Positions 31,444 to 41,143 are shown, counted from the first letter of the stretch. The stretch is DNA of 64,000 bases from Elusimicrobia bacterium HGW-Elusimicrobia-1 (GCA_002841695.1 PHAN01000002.1:1-64000); one strand, 5' to 3'. Program-made: numbers and translations. The notes: a model not told the origin generated them from the letters alone.

Positions 31444-33152
31444 AAAAAATCGCGGCAGTCCTATCGGCCGTATTTGCCTGCGTTTTTCTGGCATACGCCG
31501 TTCCCTGCGCCGTATTCGCCGCTTCGGATTCCGCCCCGAAACTCACCGCGAAAGACCTCGACGCATCGCTTAAGTACTACGAAAAAACTTCAACTTCCGA
31601 AAAACTCAACAACAACGACCGACTTGCCATATTGCTCCGTATCAGAGAAAAATACGAGGCCGCCGGTCTGGACATCGGCAGGATTGACAAGGAAATAGCC
31701 CGCCGGCGCGCCATACGCGACAGCGAGCGGGCGCCCTCGTCCGAGTCCGTAACGGTTTCTGCCTCGACGGCATCGGTTAAGGCCGAACCGTCCAAGCCGA
31801 AGTCCCCGTCGCGGCGGCGATTGTCGTCCGTTCAGGTCACGGAAAAGGCCGACGTCGTGGAAATACTCGTAGTTTCCGATAATCCCGACAGCCGCAACGT
31901 TTTTGTGCTCAAAGATCCCGATCCGAAAGTTCCGCCTAAAATCGTGGCCGATTTCTATGGACTTACGGAGGCGCTGCCGTCGGCGGATAAGGATATCGCC
32001 GTGGGCGGCGCGACTATCGAGCGGATAAGAACGGCGCAGTTCGACAAAGAACCGTCGCCGGTTGCCAGAATGGTCGTATATCTCAAAAAAAACGTCCGCC
32101 ACACGTTCAAGGACTCGACGTCGGGTTTTTTGCTGATTGTCGCCAAGGACGATTCTGAAAAGGGAAAGATGGTCACGGCTTTCGCCGCCGCGATTTCTTC
32201 GACCTCGTCGGCGGCGCCCGTCGCCGCATTGCCCGTAACTGTCACCGCGCCGTCGGTCTTGGCATCGACGCCTATTGCCGTCGCCGCGACGTCTTCATCT
32301 TTCGACCCCCGGGCCGCGGCGCGGGCGGCGTATAAAATCGAGCCCGGCGACGTGCTTTATGTGACCGTTACGCCCGCCGAGGAAATAACCCGCGAAGTTA
32401 CCGTCAATCCCGGCGGAGAAATATCTCTTCCGCTGGCGGGAATCGTCCGCGCCGCCGGAATCACTCCCGCGCAACTTGCCGAGGACATAAAAATCGCGCT
32501 TTCAAAATACATTACCAATCCCGAAGTTTCCGTCACGGTCAGACAGTACGCCCGCCGCACGATTTTCATCACGGGCGAACTTAAATCCACGGGCGGCTAC
32601 CCCTACAAAGAAGGCATGCGCCTTTTGGAGCTGATTTCGCAGGCGGGCGGATTTACCGACCGCGCCGACCGTAAAAACGTAAAGGTGTTGCGCGGCGAAG
32701 GCGCCGTCCGCAAAACGTTTATCGTCGACGTCGAAGATTTAATGCGTTCCGGCGATTTTACAAAAGATTTCGCGCTGGAGCCGCAGGATATAGTCGAAGT
32801 GCCGGCCGGCTTTAAAAAAATATCCGTGCTCGGCGATGTCAGAACGCCCGGATATTACGATTACAAAGATGGGATGAAAGTCGTCGAAATCGTCTCGATG
32901 TCGGGCGGTTTTCTGGACACGGCCCGCGTAAAGGAAGTCACCATACTGCGAAAGCAGGGAGCCGACACAAAGTCCATAAAGGTCGACCTTGACGCCGTAC
33001 TCAAAGGACACACAAGCGACGTGCCGCTTGCGCCGGAAGACACGGTTTATATCCCCAGAAAATCCATATCGACCGCGAATTGGTGGGCGTCCAGCGCGCT
33101 GCCCTGGCTGACTCTTATTTCGCTCATTCTGGTTATACGGGGCGGGTTATGA
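31440..33152 (+). CDS. Polysaccharide export protein (Wza-like) with AMIN and two SLBB domains
   Basis: The 570-aa protein has a signal peptide (1-28), a helical Lys/Glu-rich region, an AMIN-like domain (about 128-235), a low-complexity Ala/Val/Ser linker, the Poly_export domain (296-370; YKIEPGDVLYVTV ... PEVSVTVRQY), two SLBB domains (about 372-455 and 460-545) and a hydrophobic C-terminal helix (WLTLISLILVI). Wza-family proteins form the outer-membrane conduit for EPS and capsule export. Unlike Wza there is no lipobox cysteine, and AMIN domains in other proteins bind peptidoglycan or cell-wall partners. The start overlaps the CBM48 gene by ATGA. It precedes the Wzc-like kinase, the usual pairing. 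Confidence 0.9.
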   Translation: MKKIAAVLSAVFACVFLAYAVPCAVFAASDSAPKLTAKDLDASLKYYEKTSTSEKLNNNDRLAILLRIREKYEAAGLDIGRIDKEIARRRAIRDSERAPSSESVTVSASTASVKAEPSKPKSPSRRRLSSVQVTEKADVVEILVVSDNPDSRNVFVLKDPDPKVPPKIVADFYGLTEALPSADKDIAVGGATIERIRTAQFDKEPSPVARMVVYLKKNVRHTFKDSTSGFLLIVAKDDSEKGKMVTAFAAAISSTSSAAPVAALPVTVTAPSVLASTPIAVAATSSSFDPRAAARAAYKIEPGDVLYVTVTPAEEITREVTVNPGGEISLPLAGIVRAAGITPAQLAEDIKIALSKYITNPEVSVTVRQYARRTIFITGELKSTGGYPYKEGMRLLELISQAGGFTDRADRKNVKVLRGEGAVRKTFIVDVEDLMRSGDFTKDFALEPQDIVEVPAGFKKISVLGDVRTPGYYDYKDGMKVVEIVSMSGGFLDTARVKEVTILRKQGADTKSIKVDLDAVLKGHTSDVPLAPEDTVYIPRKSISTANWWASSALPWLTLISLILVIRGGL

Positions 33153-33253
33153 AGGCAGTGGCGAGTGTAAAAGGCAGTGGCGAGTGGTTAGTGGCGAGTG
33201 AATAGCAGAAAAATACTAACCACTAACCACTAACCACTAACCACTAACCACTT
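33153..33253. repeat. Repeat D copy 1: heptad-periodic sequence (five ACTAACC units)
   Basis: After two AGGCAGTGGCGAGTG-like units comes AGTGGTTAGTGG, then a spacer CAGAAAAAT and five exact tandem heptads ACTAACC (33215-33249). The left half is complementary to the heptads, so a long hairpin is possible. It fills the whole gap between the Wza-like and Wzc-like genes and ends 6 bp before the latter's ATG. A related element lies at 59331-59420. Confidence 0.75.
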
Positions 33254-33259
33254 AAATAT

Positions 33260-35107
33260 ATGACTCAATACACCCTGGGCATTCACGATTACTGGCGCAT
33301 TCTCCGCAGAAAGAGATGGGTCATTATTTTTGTTGCGGTCGCCACCGTGTTTTCGACCTACGTATACACGGATATGCAAACGCCTTTATACAGGGCCACG
33401 GCGGAAGTCAAAGTCGAGCAGCCCAAAGCGATTCCCGGCGTGGCTGTGGACCAGTCCGGCTGGGATATGTATATGGCGCTCAACACCGAGGTCAAGGTCA
33501 TCAAAAGCGCGGTGGTCGCTGAACGCACCGCCCGCAAACTCGGAATGCTCGACGACAAAATGAGCGAATCCGAGAGGCAGGCGATTATTCTGTCTCTGCA
33601 AAATATGGTGGACGCCGAGCGCGTGGGCGATTCAAATCTCATAAGAATAAACGCCGCCTCGTCCGATCCGCGCAACACGGCGATCGTAGCCAACGCCACG
33701 GCCGACACCTATATAGAAAAAGGCATAGAAGACCGTTCGCGCCGCGCGCGCGAGCTCAAAGAGTTCATAGAACGGCAGATGGACGAATCCCACTCGCGCC
33801 TTAAGTCCGCCGAGGAAAGTTTAAGAAAATTCACCGAAATGTCGGGAGCCAAGGGGACGGGCGGATTTCTGGCCTCGCGCATGGTCGATCTTGAGACGAG
33901 AAAAAGCGAACTTCTGAAAAAATACACAGGGCAGCATCCCGAAGTCAGGCAACTCTCCGATCAGATAAACGCCGTCGAACTCCAGATGAGAGATTTACCC
34001 AAAGAGGAACTCGAATACGCGCGCTTCACCCGCGAAGTAAAAATCAACGAAGAACTCTACACCCTCCTGGCCAAGCGTTACAAAGAGGCCGAAATCGCCG
34101 AGGCCGACCGCGAGCGGACCGCCTCGATAGTCACTCCGGCGGTCGAGCCGTCGAGTCCGGTGAAACCCAACCGCGCCATGAATATGACGGTCGGCGTTTT
34201 CATAGGGATATTCTTCGGCTTTCTGATGGCTCTGTTTTTCGAGAATCTCGACACGTCCATAGGCACGATAGAAGACGTGGAACAATTTCTGGGCATACCC
34301 GTCATAGGGATTATCCCGCACGAGTCGCCGACGAAACTCAAGACGTCCAAGAAAAGCGACAGAATATCGGCGCAGCGCTCGCTGATGATAATTTTCCACT
34401 CCGGCAAGTCGCCGTTTGTGGAGGCGTATCACACGATGCGCACGAACCTGCAGTTTACGGCTTTCAAAGAAAAAGGAAACGTCATTAATTTTACCAGCGC
34501 GGGCGTTTCCGAGGGAAAAACCATCACCGCGATAAACTTCGCGCTGGCGGCGGCGCAGTCGGGGACAAAGACGGTCATTGTCGAAATGGATCTTCGCCGG
34601 CCGCTGCTTCATAAAATTCTCGGTCTGCCGAGGATACCGGGGATTACCGAGGGCGTCATAGGCAAACCTCCGGCTGATATCGTCAAAGGGACGGCGGACT
34701 TGATGCTCGGCGAATTGTCGGTGGAACATATTATCGACGTGCCCGGCATAGAAAATCTTAAAATTGTCACCTGCGGCGAAATACCCACCAATCCCATTGA
34801 TTTTCTTAATTCCGCCTCGACTAAAACTTTCATCAAGTCGCTTTCCCAGAGTTTCGAGCTTGTGATACTCGATTGCCCGCCGGTGCTTCTGTTCGCCGAC
34901 CCTCTGATAATATCGAGTATCGCCGACGCCACAATTCTGGTCTATCAGGTCGGAAAGATGTCTCGCAACGCTCTTAAAAGAGCCAAGGATCAACTCGCCG
35001 GAGTAAAGGCAAATCTGGTCGGCGTGGTTCTTAATGACATTAAGGCCTCCGATATGCAGCACCGCTACGGTTATTACTACACCTACAAGTATTACCACAA
35101 GGGATGA
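33260..35107 (+). CDS. Polysaccharide co-polymerase / tyrosine autokinase (Wzc-like)
   Basis: The 615-aa protein combines an N-terminal Wzz domain with the first transmembrane helix (about residues 18-36), a periplasmic coiled-coil and GNVR-like region to about residue 300, a second transmembrane helix (MTVGVFIGIFFGFLMALFF), and a cytoplasmic BY-kinase domain. The kinase has Walker A SAGVSEGKT, Walker A' VIVEMDLRRP and Walker B LVILDCPP. The tail RYGYYYTYKYYHKG is the tyrosine cluster that such kinases autophosphorylate. It controls chain length and export together with Wza. The ATG at 33260 has no Shine-Dalgarno because repeat D runs up to it. Confidence 0.92.
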   Translation: MTQYTLGIHDYWRILRRKRWVIIFVAVATVFSTYVYTDMQTPLYRATAEVKVEQPKAIPGVAVDQSGWDMYMALNTEVKVIKSAVVAERTARKLGMLDDKMSESERQAIILSLQNMVDAERVGDSNLIRINAASSDPRNTAIVANATADTYIEKGIEDRSRRARELKEFIERQMDESHSRLKSAEESLRKFTEMSGAKGTGGFLASRMVDLETRKSELLKKYTGQHPEVRQLSDQINAVELQMRDLPKEELEYARFTREVKINEELYTLLAKRYKEAEIAEADRERTASIVTPAVEPSSPVKPNRAMNMTVGVFIGIFFGFLMALFFENLDTSIGTIEDVEQFLGIPVIGIIPHESPTKLKTSKKSDRISAQRSLMIIFHSGKSPFVEAYHTMRTNLQFTAFKEKGNVINFTSAGVSEGKTITAINFALAAAQSGTKTVIVEMDLRRPLLHKILGLPRIPGITEGVIGKPPADIVKGTADLMLGELSVEHIIDVPGIENLKIVTCGEIPTNPIDFLNSASTKTFIKSLSQSFELVILDCPPVLLFADPLIISSIADATILVYQVGKMSRNALKRAKDQLAGVKANLVGVVLNDIKASDMQHRYGYYYTYKYYHKG

Positions 35108-35180
35108 CAACCTGCCGTCGTAAATCCCTTAGCCGTTTTCAAATCCGTCCCTATTATGCGAAGCTCAATAAGGACCGCCG

Positions 35181-36566
35181 ATGCCCGCCAATAACTTTAT
35201 AAAAGCCGTATCCGCCGCGATTGCTCTTGTCCTCATTTTGGTTTTCGGACGGCTCATTTCGGGCGGGGAAATGTTTTTTGTGACGGGACTGGTTCTGGCT
35301 CTTGCGGCGGGCGCCGTCACTTTTTTGAATCCGGAGCACGGTCTTATCCTGCTGGTTTTTTCGATGATGCTTTCTCCCGAAATCGAGCTCGCCCAGATAC
35401 CCGGACGTTCCATAACCGTACGCATAGACGATTTTCTGCTGATAGCCGTTTTTATATCTTACGTCACCTACCACGCGGTCAACCCGCACGCAAGAAAGTT
35501 TGTCCGCACTCCCATCGACAGGCCTCTTATCGCCATGATAATCGTATATTTTCTCTCGACGGCCATAGGCAACATAGAGGGCCGGCTCAAGCCGCTCGCT
35601 TCGATGTTCTTCGTTTTTAAATATGTGCAGTATTTTATTTTATTTTGGATCGCTTCAAACTTGATAACTTCCCGCGAAACCCTGAAGCGCGTGATAATTG
35701 CCGGAGTCGTGACGGCGATTATCGTTTGCATTTACGCGTATTCTCTTTTCCCGACCGTCGAGAGAGTTTATTCGCCGTTTGATCACGAGGCGACGGGGAG
35801 AACCGGAGAGTCGGCCACTCTCGGAGGGTATCTTATTATCATAATGTCGCTGGCGTTGGCGTTTTTCGCTAATTCCGAGGCGATGCCTGTCAGGTTGCTG
35901 TCGCTGGGGCTTTTTCTTTTCGCTCTGCCTCCTTTCGTAAGGACACTTTCCCGCGCGTCGTATTATGCCATTGCCGTCGCGCTCCCGTCGCTTGTGATAT
36001 TTTCTCCGAAAAGGAAGTTGACTCTTATTCTGGGGATGCTTGCATTCCTTGTCGGCGCGCCCGTGCTGGCGCCCGGCCTTACCGGAGACGCGGTAAAACG
36101 TTTACAGGAAACTTTTACGGGTCCCCGAACCGAGTTCGGGATGGATTTGGAACTCTCGGCCGCGGCTCGCCTCGACAGTTGGAAGAGGATTTTCTCGCAA
36201 TGGCTGCCGACACGTCCGCTTTTGGGATACGGCGCCACGGGCGTGGGACTGGTGGATACTCAGTATCCGAGAATTTTGGGGGAATTCGGACTTATCGGAT
36301 TCGGTATTTTCGCGTGGCTCATGGCTTCAATTTTTATGGAGGTAAAGCGGGCGATTAAAAATGCCGACGATATTCTGGTCCGCTCGGTCGCGGCGGGTTT
36401 TCTGGCGGCCTTTGCGGGACTGCTGGTGCAGGGTATCGGAGTGAATACTTTCATAATCGTAAGAATTATGACGCCGTTTTGGTTCCTGCTGGGAGCCATA
36501 GTGGCCGCGCGGTGGCGCCGCGAATCCGGCGCGGACGGCCCGACGGAAAAAGCGGAGGCAAGTTGA
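35181..36566 (+). CDS. O-antigen ligase/polymerase-family membrane protein (Wzy/WaaL-like)
   Basis: The 461-aa protein has about a dozen hydrophobic segments and a larger periplasmic loop in the C-terminal half (GLTGDAVKRLQETFTGPRTEFG ... SRWKRIFSQ region), with the typical WKRIFSQWLPTRPLLGYGATGVG and later HTFI-like stretches of the Wzy_C family. It is predicted to polymerise or ligate lipid-linked repeat units in the periplasm. The start at ATG 35181 has AAGGA about 7 nt upstream. Its stop overlaps the flippase TTG start (TTGA). In this locus a polymerase role is more likely than an LPS ligase role. Confidence 0.85.
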   Translation: MPANNFIKAVSAAIALVLILVFGRLISGGEMFFVTGLVLALAAGAVTFLNPEHGLILLVFSMMLSPEIELAQIPGRSITVRIDDFLLIAVFISYVTYHAVNPHARKFVRTPIDRPLIAMIIVYFLSTAIGNIEGRLKPLASMFFVFKYVQYFILFWIASNLITSRETLKRVIIAGVVTAIIVCIYAYSLFPTVERVYSPFDHEATGRTGESATLGGYLIIIMSLALAFFANSEAMPVRLLSLGLFLFALPPFVRTLSRASYYAIAVALPSLVIFSPKRKLTLILGMLAFLVGAPVLAPGLTGDAVKRLQETFTGPRTEFGMDLELSAAARLDSWKRIFSQWLPTRPLLGYGATGVGLVDTQYPRILGEFGLIGFGIFAWLMASIFMEVKRAIKNADDILVRSVAAGFLAAFAGLLVQGIGVNTFIIVRIMTPFWFLLGAIVAARWRRESGADGPTEKAEAS

Positions 36567-38095
36567 GCGGACATAGCGCGCAGAAGATGATAGGCAATAC
36601 CATCTGGAACTTCGTCGGTTACGGCTGGATGTTGGTAATATCTTTTTTTGCGATGCCGTACATCGTGCGCGAATTGAAAGCCGAACTCTACGGGGTTTAC
36701 GCGCTGGTGGGCGTTGTGGTGGGATATTTTGCCTTTCTGCAGCTGGGAATCGGCAGCGCGTCGGTAAAATATATTTCGGAGCACCTTGCAAAAAAGGATG
36801 AAGCCGGAGCGCGCGCCGTTTTTTGGTCGTGCGTGTACGTGTATTTTTTCATGGGGACGCTTGCCGCGGCGATGATATGGTTTTTGTCGCCCGCCATAGT
36901 GTCCCGTGTTTTAAAGATGCCGGAAACTCTGGCGCCTGCGGCTACATTCGCTTTGCGCGCCGCGGGAGTGGGATTCGGCGTGTCCATGATAACGGTTGTG
37001 GTCAGCGGTGTTCTTAAAGCCGCGGGGAGATTCGGACCGCTCAATCGTATCGGCATGGTTTTGGGAACGCTTCAAACGCTTGGCGCGGTCGTTTTACTGA
37101 AACTCGGGTTTTCTCTTAAAGAGATAGTTGTTGCCAACGTGGCTACGCAATTTCTCGGAGCGGGTCTCTACTGGAGATATGCCGCGCTGGCCGTGCCCGC
37201 GTTGAGTGTCCCGTCGCGATGGGACACGGCTGTTTTCGTGAAAATGTTGAAATACGGGGGGTTTATCACCGTTACGACGGTAATAGGGCCTTTTTTGTCG
37301 AACGCCGAAAAGCTGTTTCTTACGGCGCTGAGGTCGTCGGCGGCTCTGACATACTATTACGTGCCGTTTTCGGTGGTGAAATATTTAAGCGTTATCCCGT
37401 CTTCCCTTGCTTCCGTTTTATTTCCTGCGTACAGTTTCTACCAGTGCGCGGACAGCGGCGATGTCGTTAACAGGGAGCTTCATTTTAAAAGTACCGTCTA
37501 TGTTTTTTTTATCAGTTGGTTCCCCGCGCTGTTTTTTATTTTTTTCGGGGAACGGTTTTTGGGACTTTGGATGGGCGAGGACTTTGCGGTTAAGTCGGCA
37601 GGGGTTCTTTCGATGCTTTCTCTTGCGGGCGTAATAAACGCCACCGCCTATCCTTCCATCACGGCCATTCAGGGTTACGGCAAACCCGCGATTCCCGCGC
37701 TTTTTCATGCGGCGCAGGCGGTGGTGTACCTGCCCTTGGCGTATTTTTTTGTAGCCCGCTTCGGCGCCAGGGGCGCCGCCGCGGTATGGCTCGGTCGTGT
37801 CGCGGTGGACGCCATGCTTCTTCAGGCGGCTTCCTGCAGGTTGTTGGGCGTCGGCCTGGGCGAATGGTATCTGCGGATGGCCCGCAGAATCTTTTTGCCG
37901 TCGGCCGCGGTCGCTTCGGCTCTTGGCTTATTGAGGATAATGAATCCGCAGTTTTTAAGTGTTTCCGGCATCGGCGGGATTCTGTCGATATTCACTGCGT
38001 ACGCGGTTATGGTCTGGTTCTTCGGTCTGGATTCAAACGACAAAAGAAGAGCCCGTTTTTTTATTTTGAATTTCAGGGGAGAACGCCTGTCATGA
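36563..38095 (+). CDS. Polysaccharide flippase (Wzx-like, MATE/MVF superfamily)
   Basis: About 510 aa with 12-14 predicted transmembrane helices, starting with NTIWNFVGYGWMLVISFFAMPYIVREL, the usual opening of O-antigen/teichoic-acid flippases (Polysacc_synt family). It moves undecaprenyl-linked units across the inner membrane. The start is TTG 36563: GGAGG lies 4 nt upstream and the TTGA overlap couples it to the polymerase gene. The frame extends further upstream but only as a shadow of that gene. The downstream methyltransferase starts in a 4-bp ATGA overlap. Confidence 0.9.
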   Translation: MSGHSAQKMIGNTIWNFVGYGWMLVISFFAMPYIVRELKAELYGVYALVGVVVGYFAFLQLGIGSASVKYISEHLAKKDEAGARAVFWSCVYVYFFMGTLAAAMIWFLSPAIVSRVLKMPETLAPAATFALRAAGVGFGVSMITVVVSGVLKAAGRFGPLNRIGMVLGTLQTLGAVVLLKLGFSLKEIVVANVATQFLGAGLYWRYAALAVPALSVPSRWDTAVFVKMLKYGGFITVTTVIGPFLSNAEKLFLTALRSSAALTYYYVPFSVVKYLSVIPSSLASVLFPAYSFYQCADSGDVVNRELHFKSTVYVFFISWFPALFFIFFGERFLGLWMGEDFAVKSAGVLSMLSLAGVINATAYPSITAIQGYGKPAIPALFHAAQAVVYLPLAYFFVARFGARGAAAVWLGRVAVDAMLLQAASCRLLGVGLGEWYLRMARRIFLPSAAVASALGLLRIMNPQFLSVSGIGGILSIFTAYAVMVWFFGLDSNDKRRARFFILNFRGERLS

Positions 38096-39123
38096 GATTC
38101 AATGCCGTTCCCGTATGTCCGATTTGCGGAAGCGCGGGATCTGTGTTGTACGCCGGACTTCCCGACCGACTTTTCGGAGTTCAGGGACAATTCGGTTTCA
38201 AAAAGTGCCGCGCCTGCGGTCTTTTGTGGATTGACCCGCGTCCTGCGGAATCCGACCTTCCCAAGTGTTACACAGAATATTATACCCACCGCGCTGCGCC
38301 CGAACACATCTCTGCGACCGCGGGATTCAGGCCGTTGGGGGGGCTTCGCGACGCTTTTCGGGAAGCCATACTCTGCGGACGTTACGGATATAAGCATTTG
38401 CATACGAATCACGGTATTTGTCGTCTCGGCCCCGCGCTGTCGTTTATTCCCTTGCTTGACCGACGCGCGAAATACGATCTCGCAGAACGCCTGCCTGTAT
38501 TTATTCCGGGCGGGATTATAGTGGATGTCGGTTGCGGCAACGGCGTTTATCTCAATAAGATGAAATCCTTGGGATGGCGCGTATATGGCGTAGAACCGGA
38601 TTCGGCCGCCTCGGAGCCGGCCATTCGGTCGGGCCTGGATGTTTTTCGCGGAGTGCTCAAAGACGCCCCCATAAAAAACGACTCATCCGATCAGGTTACA
38701 ATGATTCACGTATTGGAGCATCTGCCGAACCCGCTCGAAGATTTATCCGAGTGCCTGCGGATACTTAAAAAGGGAGGCAGAATGGTAATATACACGCCCA
38801 ATGCCGAAAGTTTGGCGCACGGACATTTCGGGCGGAATTTCTTTGCGCTCGACCCGCCGAGACATTTGAATATTTTTACGGCGCGGAGTATAAGAAAAAT
38901 TTTGCGCGACGCCGGTTTCACGCGGATGTCGGTTCGCACTACGCCTTATTCGGCGCCCGGCATATATGACGCGAGCGCGGCCATCTCCTCGGACGGGAAA
39001 ATAACCGATCTGGACGCGATTAAACGTCGACGGTGCCGACGGATATTCGGAGCCATCGAGTCGGCGATGTGCCGGTTCGGTCTGAACGTCGGCGAAGAAA
39101 TAGAAGCGGTGGCATTCAAGTAA
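38092..39123 (+). CDS. Zinc-ribbon class I SAM-dependent methyltransferase
   Basis: This 343-aa protein has an N-terminal zinc ribbon (CPICG at about 9-13, CRACG at about 38-42) and a Rossmann methyltransferase core with the SAM motif VDVGCGNGVYL (about 143-153), the acidic strand end GVEPD, and MIHVLEHLPNP as motif IV. The family (Methyltransf_23/11 with zinc ribbon) is common in EPS loci, where it methylates sugars or lipid-linked intermediates. The start at ATG 38092 overlaps the flippase stop. Two other domains of the same type occur at 43365 and 46472, so the glycan may be methylated at several positions (inference). Confidence 0.85.
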   Translation: MRFNAVPVCPICGSAGSVLYAGLPDRLFGVQGQFGFKKCRACGLLWIDPRPAESDLPKCYTEYYTHRAAPEHISATAGFRPLGGLRDAFREAILCGRYGYKHLHTNHGICRLGPALSFIPLLDRRAKYDLAERLPVFIPGGIIVDVGCGNGVYLNKMKSLGWRVYGVEPDSAASEPAIRSGLDVFRGVLKDAPIKNDSSDQVTMIHVLEHLPNPLEDLSECLRILKKGGRMVIYTPNAESLAHGHFGRNFFALDPPRHLNIFTARSIRKILRDAGFTRMSVRTTPYSAPGIYDASAAISSDGKITDLDAIKRRRCRRIFGAIESAMCRFGLNVGEEIEAVAFK

Positions 39124-39124
39124 T

Positions 39125-40102
39125 ATGGATATGAGAGTGTCGGCCATAGTGTTGAACTGGAACGGCGGAGATATGCTTGACTCGTGTCTGGGCTCTCTTC
39201 TGTCCACGGATTATGCCGCGTTGCGGATTATACTGGTCGACAACGGCTCTACCGACGGGTCGGCCGACCGCGCGGCGGTGCGATATCCGGCTGTGGAAGT
39301 GGTCCGGAACCGGCGCAACATCGGATACCCCGCCGGTAACAACGTCGGTATAAAATATGCTTTGCGGCGTCATAATCCGGACTTTGTGGCGCTTTTAAAC
39401 AACGATACGCGATTTGACGACCCCGGATGGCTTGCGAAAATGGTATCCGCGGCCGCGCAGCGCGACCGTACCGGCATAACCGGATGCCGTCTGGTTTTCC
39501 CCGACGGAAGACCGCAACACGCGGGTTCCATGGCGACGTCATCCGGATTTCGCGGTATATCGGAGGAAAACTTCGGCGGATCGCCGTCCGATCCTTACGA
39601 AGTGGACGCCGTCATCGGAGCGGTGTTTATGATAAAGAGGGAAGTCATCGAAAGAATCGGATTGCTCGATGAAGGTTTTTATCCTTATCTCGGCGAAGAT
39701 ATGGACTATTGCGCCCGCGCCCGACGGGCGGGATATAAGATAATCGTGGCGCCATCCGCCGAAGTTGTACACCTTGTAAGCAAGTCCATAGAAAAAAATA
39801 ATTCCGTTTCGACGCTTGTCATCCATAAGAAAAACGAAATCAGGTATCGACTTCTTAATTCGTCCGCAAGCGAACTCGCCAGGTTTGCGGTTTTGGACGC
39901 GGCGCACGCCGCTTCGGCGGTTTTTGAGAGGAAAGACAGAACCCGGCGGGCATTGCCTTTTAATTTTCGTGTAAGAAAAAACGGTTCGGCGCCCGCAAGA
40001 ATATACGCTATTCTGGCCGGTTACATTCTCAACGCGGCCGGAATATTCGGAATAATTGCGTTAAGAATCAGGCGTTCGCACATCCGGAGCGTCGCGGAAT
40101 GA
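39125..40102 (+). CDS. Glycosyltransferase family 2 (WbbL/rhamnosyltransferase-like)
   Basis: The 325-aa GT-A protein has VSAIVLNWNGGDML at the start, ILVDNGSTDGSAD, a DXD-equivalent LLNNDTRF, and the acceptor-side GEDMDYCARARRAGYK motif typical of rhamnosyltransferase-like GT2 enzymes. It adds one sugar from a nucleotide donor to the lipid-linked intermediate at the cytoplasmic face. The C-terminus carries a hydrophobic helix (ILAGYILNAAGIFGIIALR). ATG 39125 lies 1 bp after the upstream stop; ATG 39131 is an alternative. It ends in an ATGA overlap with the next gene. Confidence 0.9.
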   Translation: MDMRVSAIVLNWNGGDMLDSCLGSLLSTDYAALRIILVDNGSTDGSADRAAVRYPAVEVVRNRRNIGYPAGNNVGIKYALRRHNPDFVALLNNDTRFDDPGWLAKMVSAAAQRDRTGITGCRLVFPDGRPQHAGSMATSSGFRGISEENFGGSPSDPYEVDAVIGAVFMIKREVIERIGLLDEGFYPYLGEDMDYCARARRAGYKIIVAPSAEVVHLVSKSIEKNNSVSTLVIHKKNEIRYRLLNSSASELARFAVLDAAHAASAVFERKDRTRRALPFNFRVRKNGSAPARIYAILAGYILNAAGIFGIIALRIRRSHIRSVAE

Positions 40103-41118
40103 AATCAATCCTTTTAGCGGGCTATCATAATCCGCGATACCCCACGATAACCGAATATGTCGAAAAAGCCGTGCGCGAATCGGGTTTCGGATTGACCTCT
40201 TTCGACGACAGGAGTTACGGCGTTCCCGGTTTTTTGCGCTCGGCGTGGAAAAAAATCGACAACGCGGCGTTATCCGCGATGAACGAGAGGTTTTGCCGTC
40301 TGGCCGAGGCATCCCGTCCCGACTTGTGCATAGTCACGGGAGGGCATCGAATATCGCCCCGCTCGATAGAGCGCATCAAGTCGTACGGCATAAAAACGGT
40401 TCTCTGGACTATAGACGCGCCGTCCGCGGATTTTGAATATATCATTGCCGCCGCGAGAGTATACGACAAGGTTTTTTGCGGCGGTACCGAAGCCGTGAAA
40501 ATCCTTGAGCGCGCCGGCGTAAAAAACCCCGCGTGGCTGCCGTTCGCCTGCTCGCCAGATGACCACAAACCCGCTCCGCTCGACGATAAAGAAAAAAAGA
40601 CATTATCCCGCGACGTTGTTTTTGTGGGAACCGTAAATCCGCTCATATATCCTTTCCGCTCAGCCGTTTTAGAGAGTATCGCCGACTACAATTTGGGAGT
40701 TTGGGGGCCGGGAGTCCGGCGGATTCCGTCTTCATACGCGCTGCGCTCCCGCATTGTCGCGGAGCATACCCCGCCGTCGGTATGGACAAAGATATACTCG
40801 GCGGCAAAAATAGTCCTGTGTATGCATTACGCCGACCCTGCGGGCGGTTTTCCGTGCCGGCAGGCGAGTCCTCGCGTTTATGAGGCGCTGGCCTGCGGAG
40901 CGTTTGTTCTCTGCGATGCGCAGCCGGATGCCGCGGCCTTATTTTCCGACGGCGAGCATCTCGTCTATTTTAAAAACCCCTACGACCTCCGCGTAAAACT
41001 GGATTATTACCTTGCGCATCCCGACGACCGTTTGCGCATAGCGTCCGCAGGCCGGAAGCTCGCGCTGGCGGAGCATACCTATCTGCGGCGCCTGGAAACT
41101 ATTTTGCGAACTTATTGA
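40099..41118 (+). CDS. CgeB-like GT-B glycosyltransferase
   Basis: This 339-aa protein begins MKSILLAGYHNPRYPT and carries TVLWTIDAPSAD and VFCGGTEAVKIL in the N-terminal half. The C-terminal half (QASPRVYEALACGAFVLCDAQPD ... GEHLVYFKNPYDL) matches the Glyco_trans_1_2 domain of CgeB/DUF3880-type proteins. It is a predicted glycosyltransferase of unknown donor. GGAG stands upstream of ATG 40099, which overlaps the GT2 stop. CgeB relatives act on spore coats and EPS; here the EPS role comes from context. Confidence 0.8.
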   Translation: MKSILLAGYHNPRYPTITEYVEKAVRESGFGLTSFDDRSYGVPGFLRSAWKKIDNAALSAMNERFCRLAEASRPDLCIVTGGHRISPRSIERIKSYGIKTVLWTIDAPSADFEYIIAAARVYDKVFCGGTEAVKILERAGVKNPAWLPFACSPDDHKPAPLDDKEKKTLSRDVVFVGTVNPLIYPFRSAVLESIADYNLGVWGPGVRRIPSSYALRSRIVAEHTPPSVWTKIYSAAKIVLCMHYADPAGGFPCRQASPRVYEALACGAFVLCDAQPDAAALFSDGEHLVYFKNPYDLRVKLDYYLAHPDDRLRIASAGRKLALAEHTYLRRLETILRTY

Positions 41119-41143
41119 GCTTCACCTGATTATGTGAACAGCC

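Noticed and set aside
33215-33249. Tandem ACTAACC units as a possible CRISPR array
   Set aside because: Units are 7 nt with no spacers and no cas genes nearby; simple tandem repeat.
33995-35110. Minus-strand ORF of 371 aa opposite the wzc-like gene
   Set aside because: No recognisable domain, and the plus strand holds an unambiguous kinase with all motifs. It is a shadow frame, as is 54290-55315 opposite the PIN-PhoH gene.
35099-35130. AAGGGAT...ATCCCTT inverted repeat after the wzc-like gene
   Set aside because: Only a 7-bp stem with an 18-nt loop and no T tract; the next gene is in the same operon, so a terminator is not supported.
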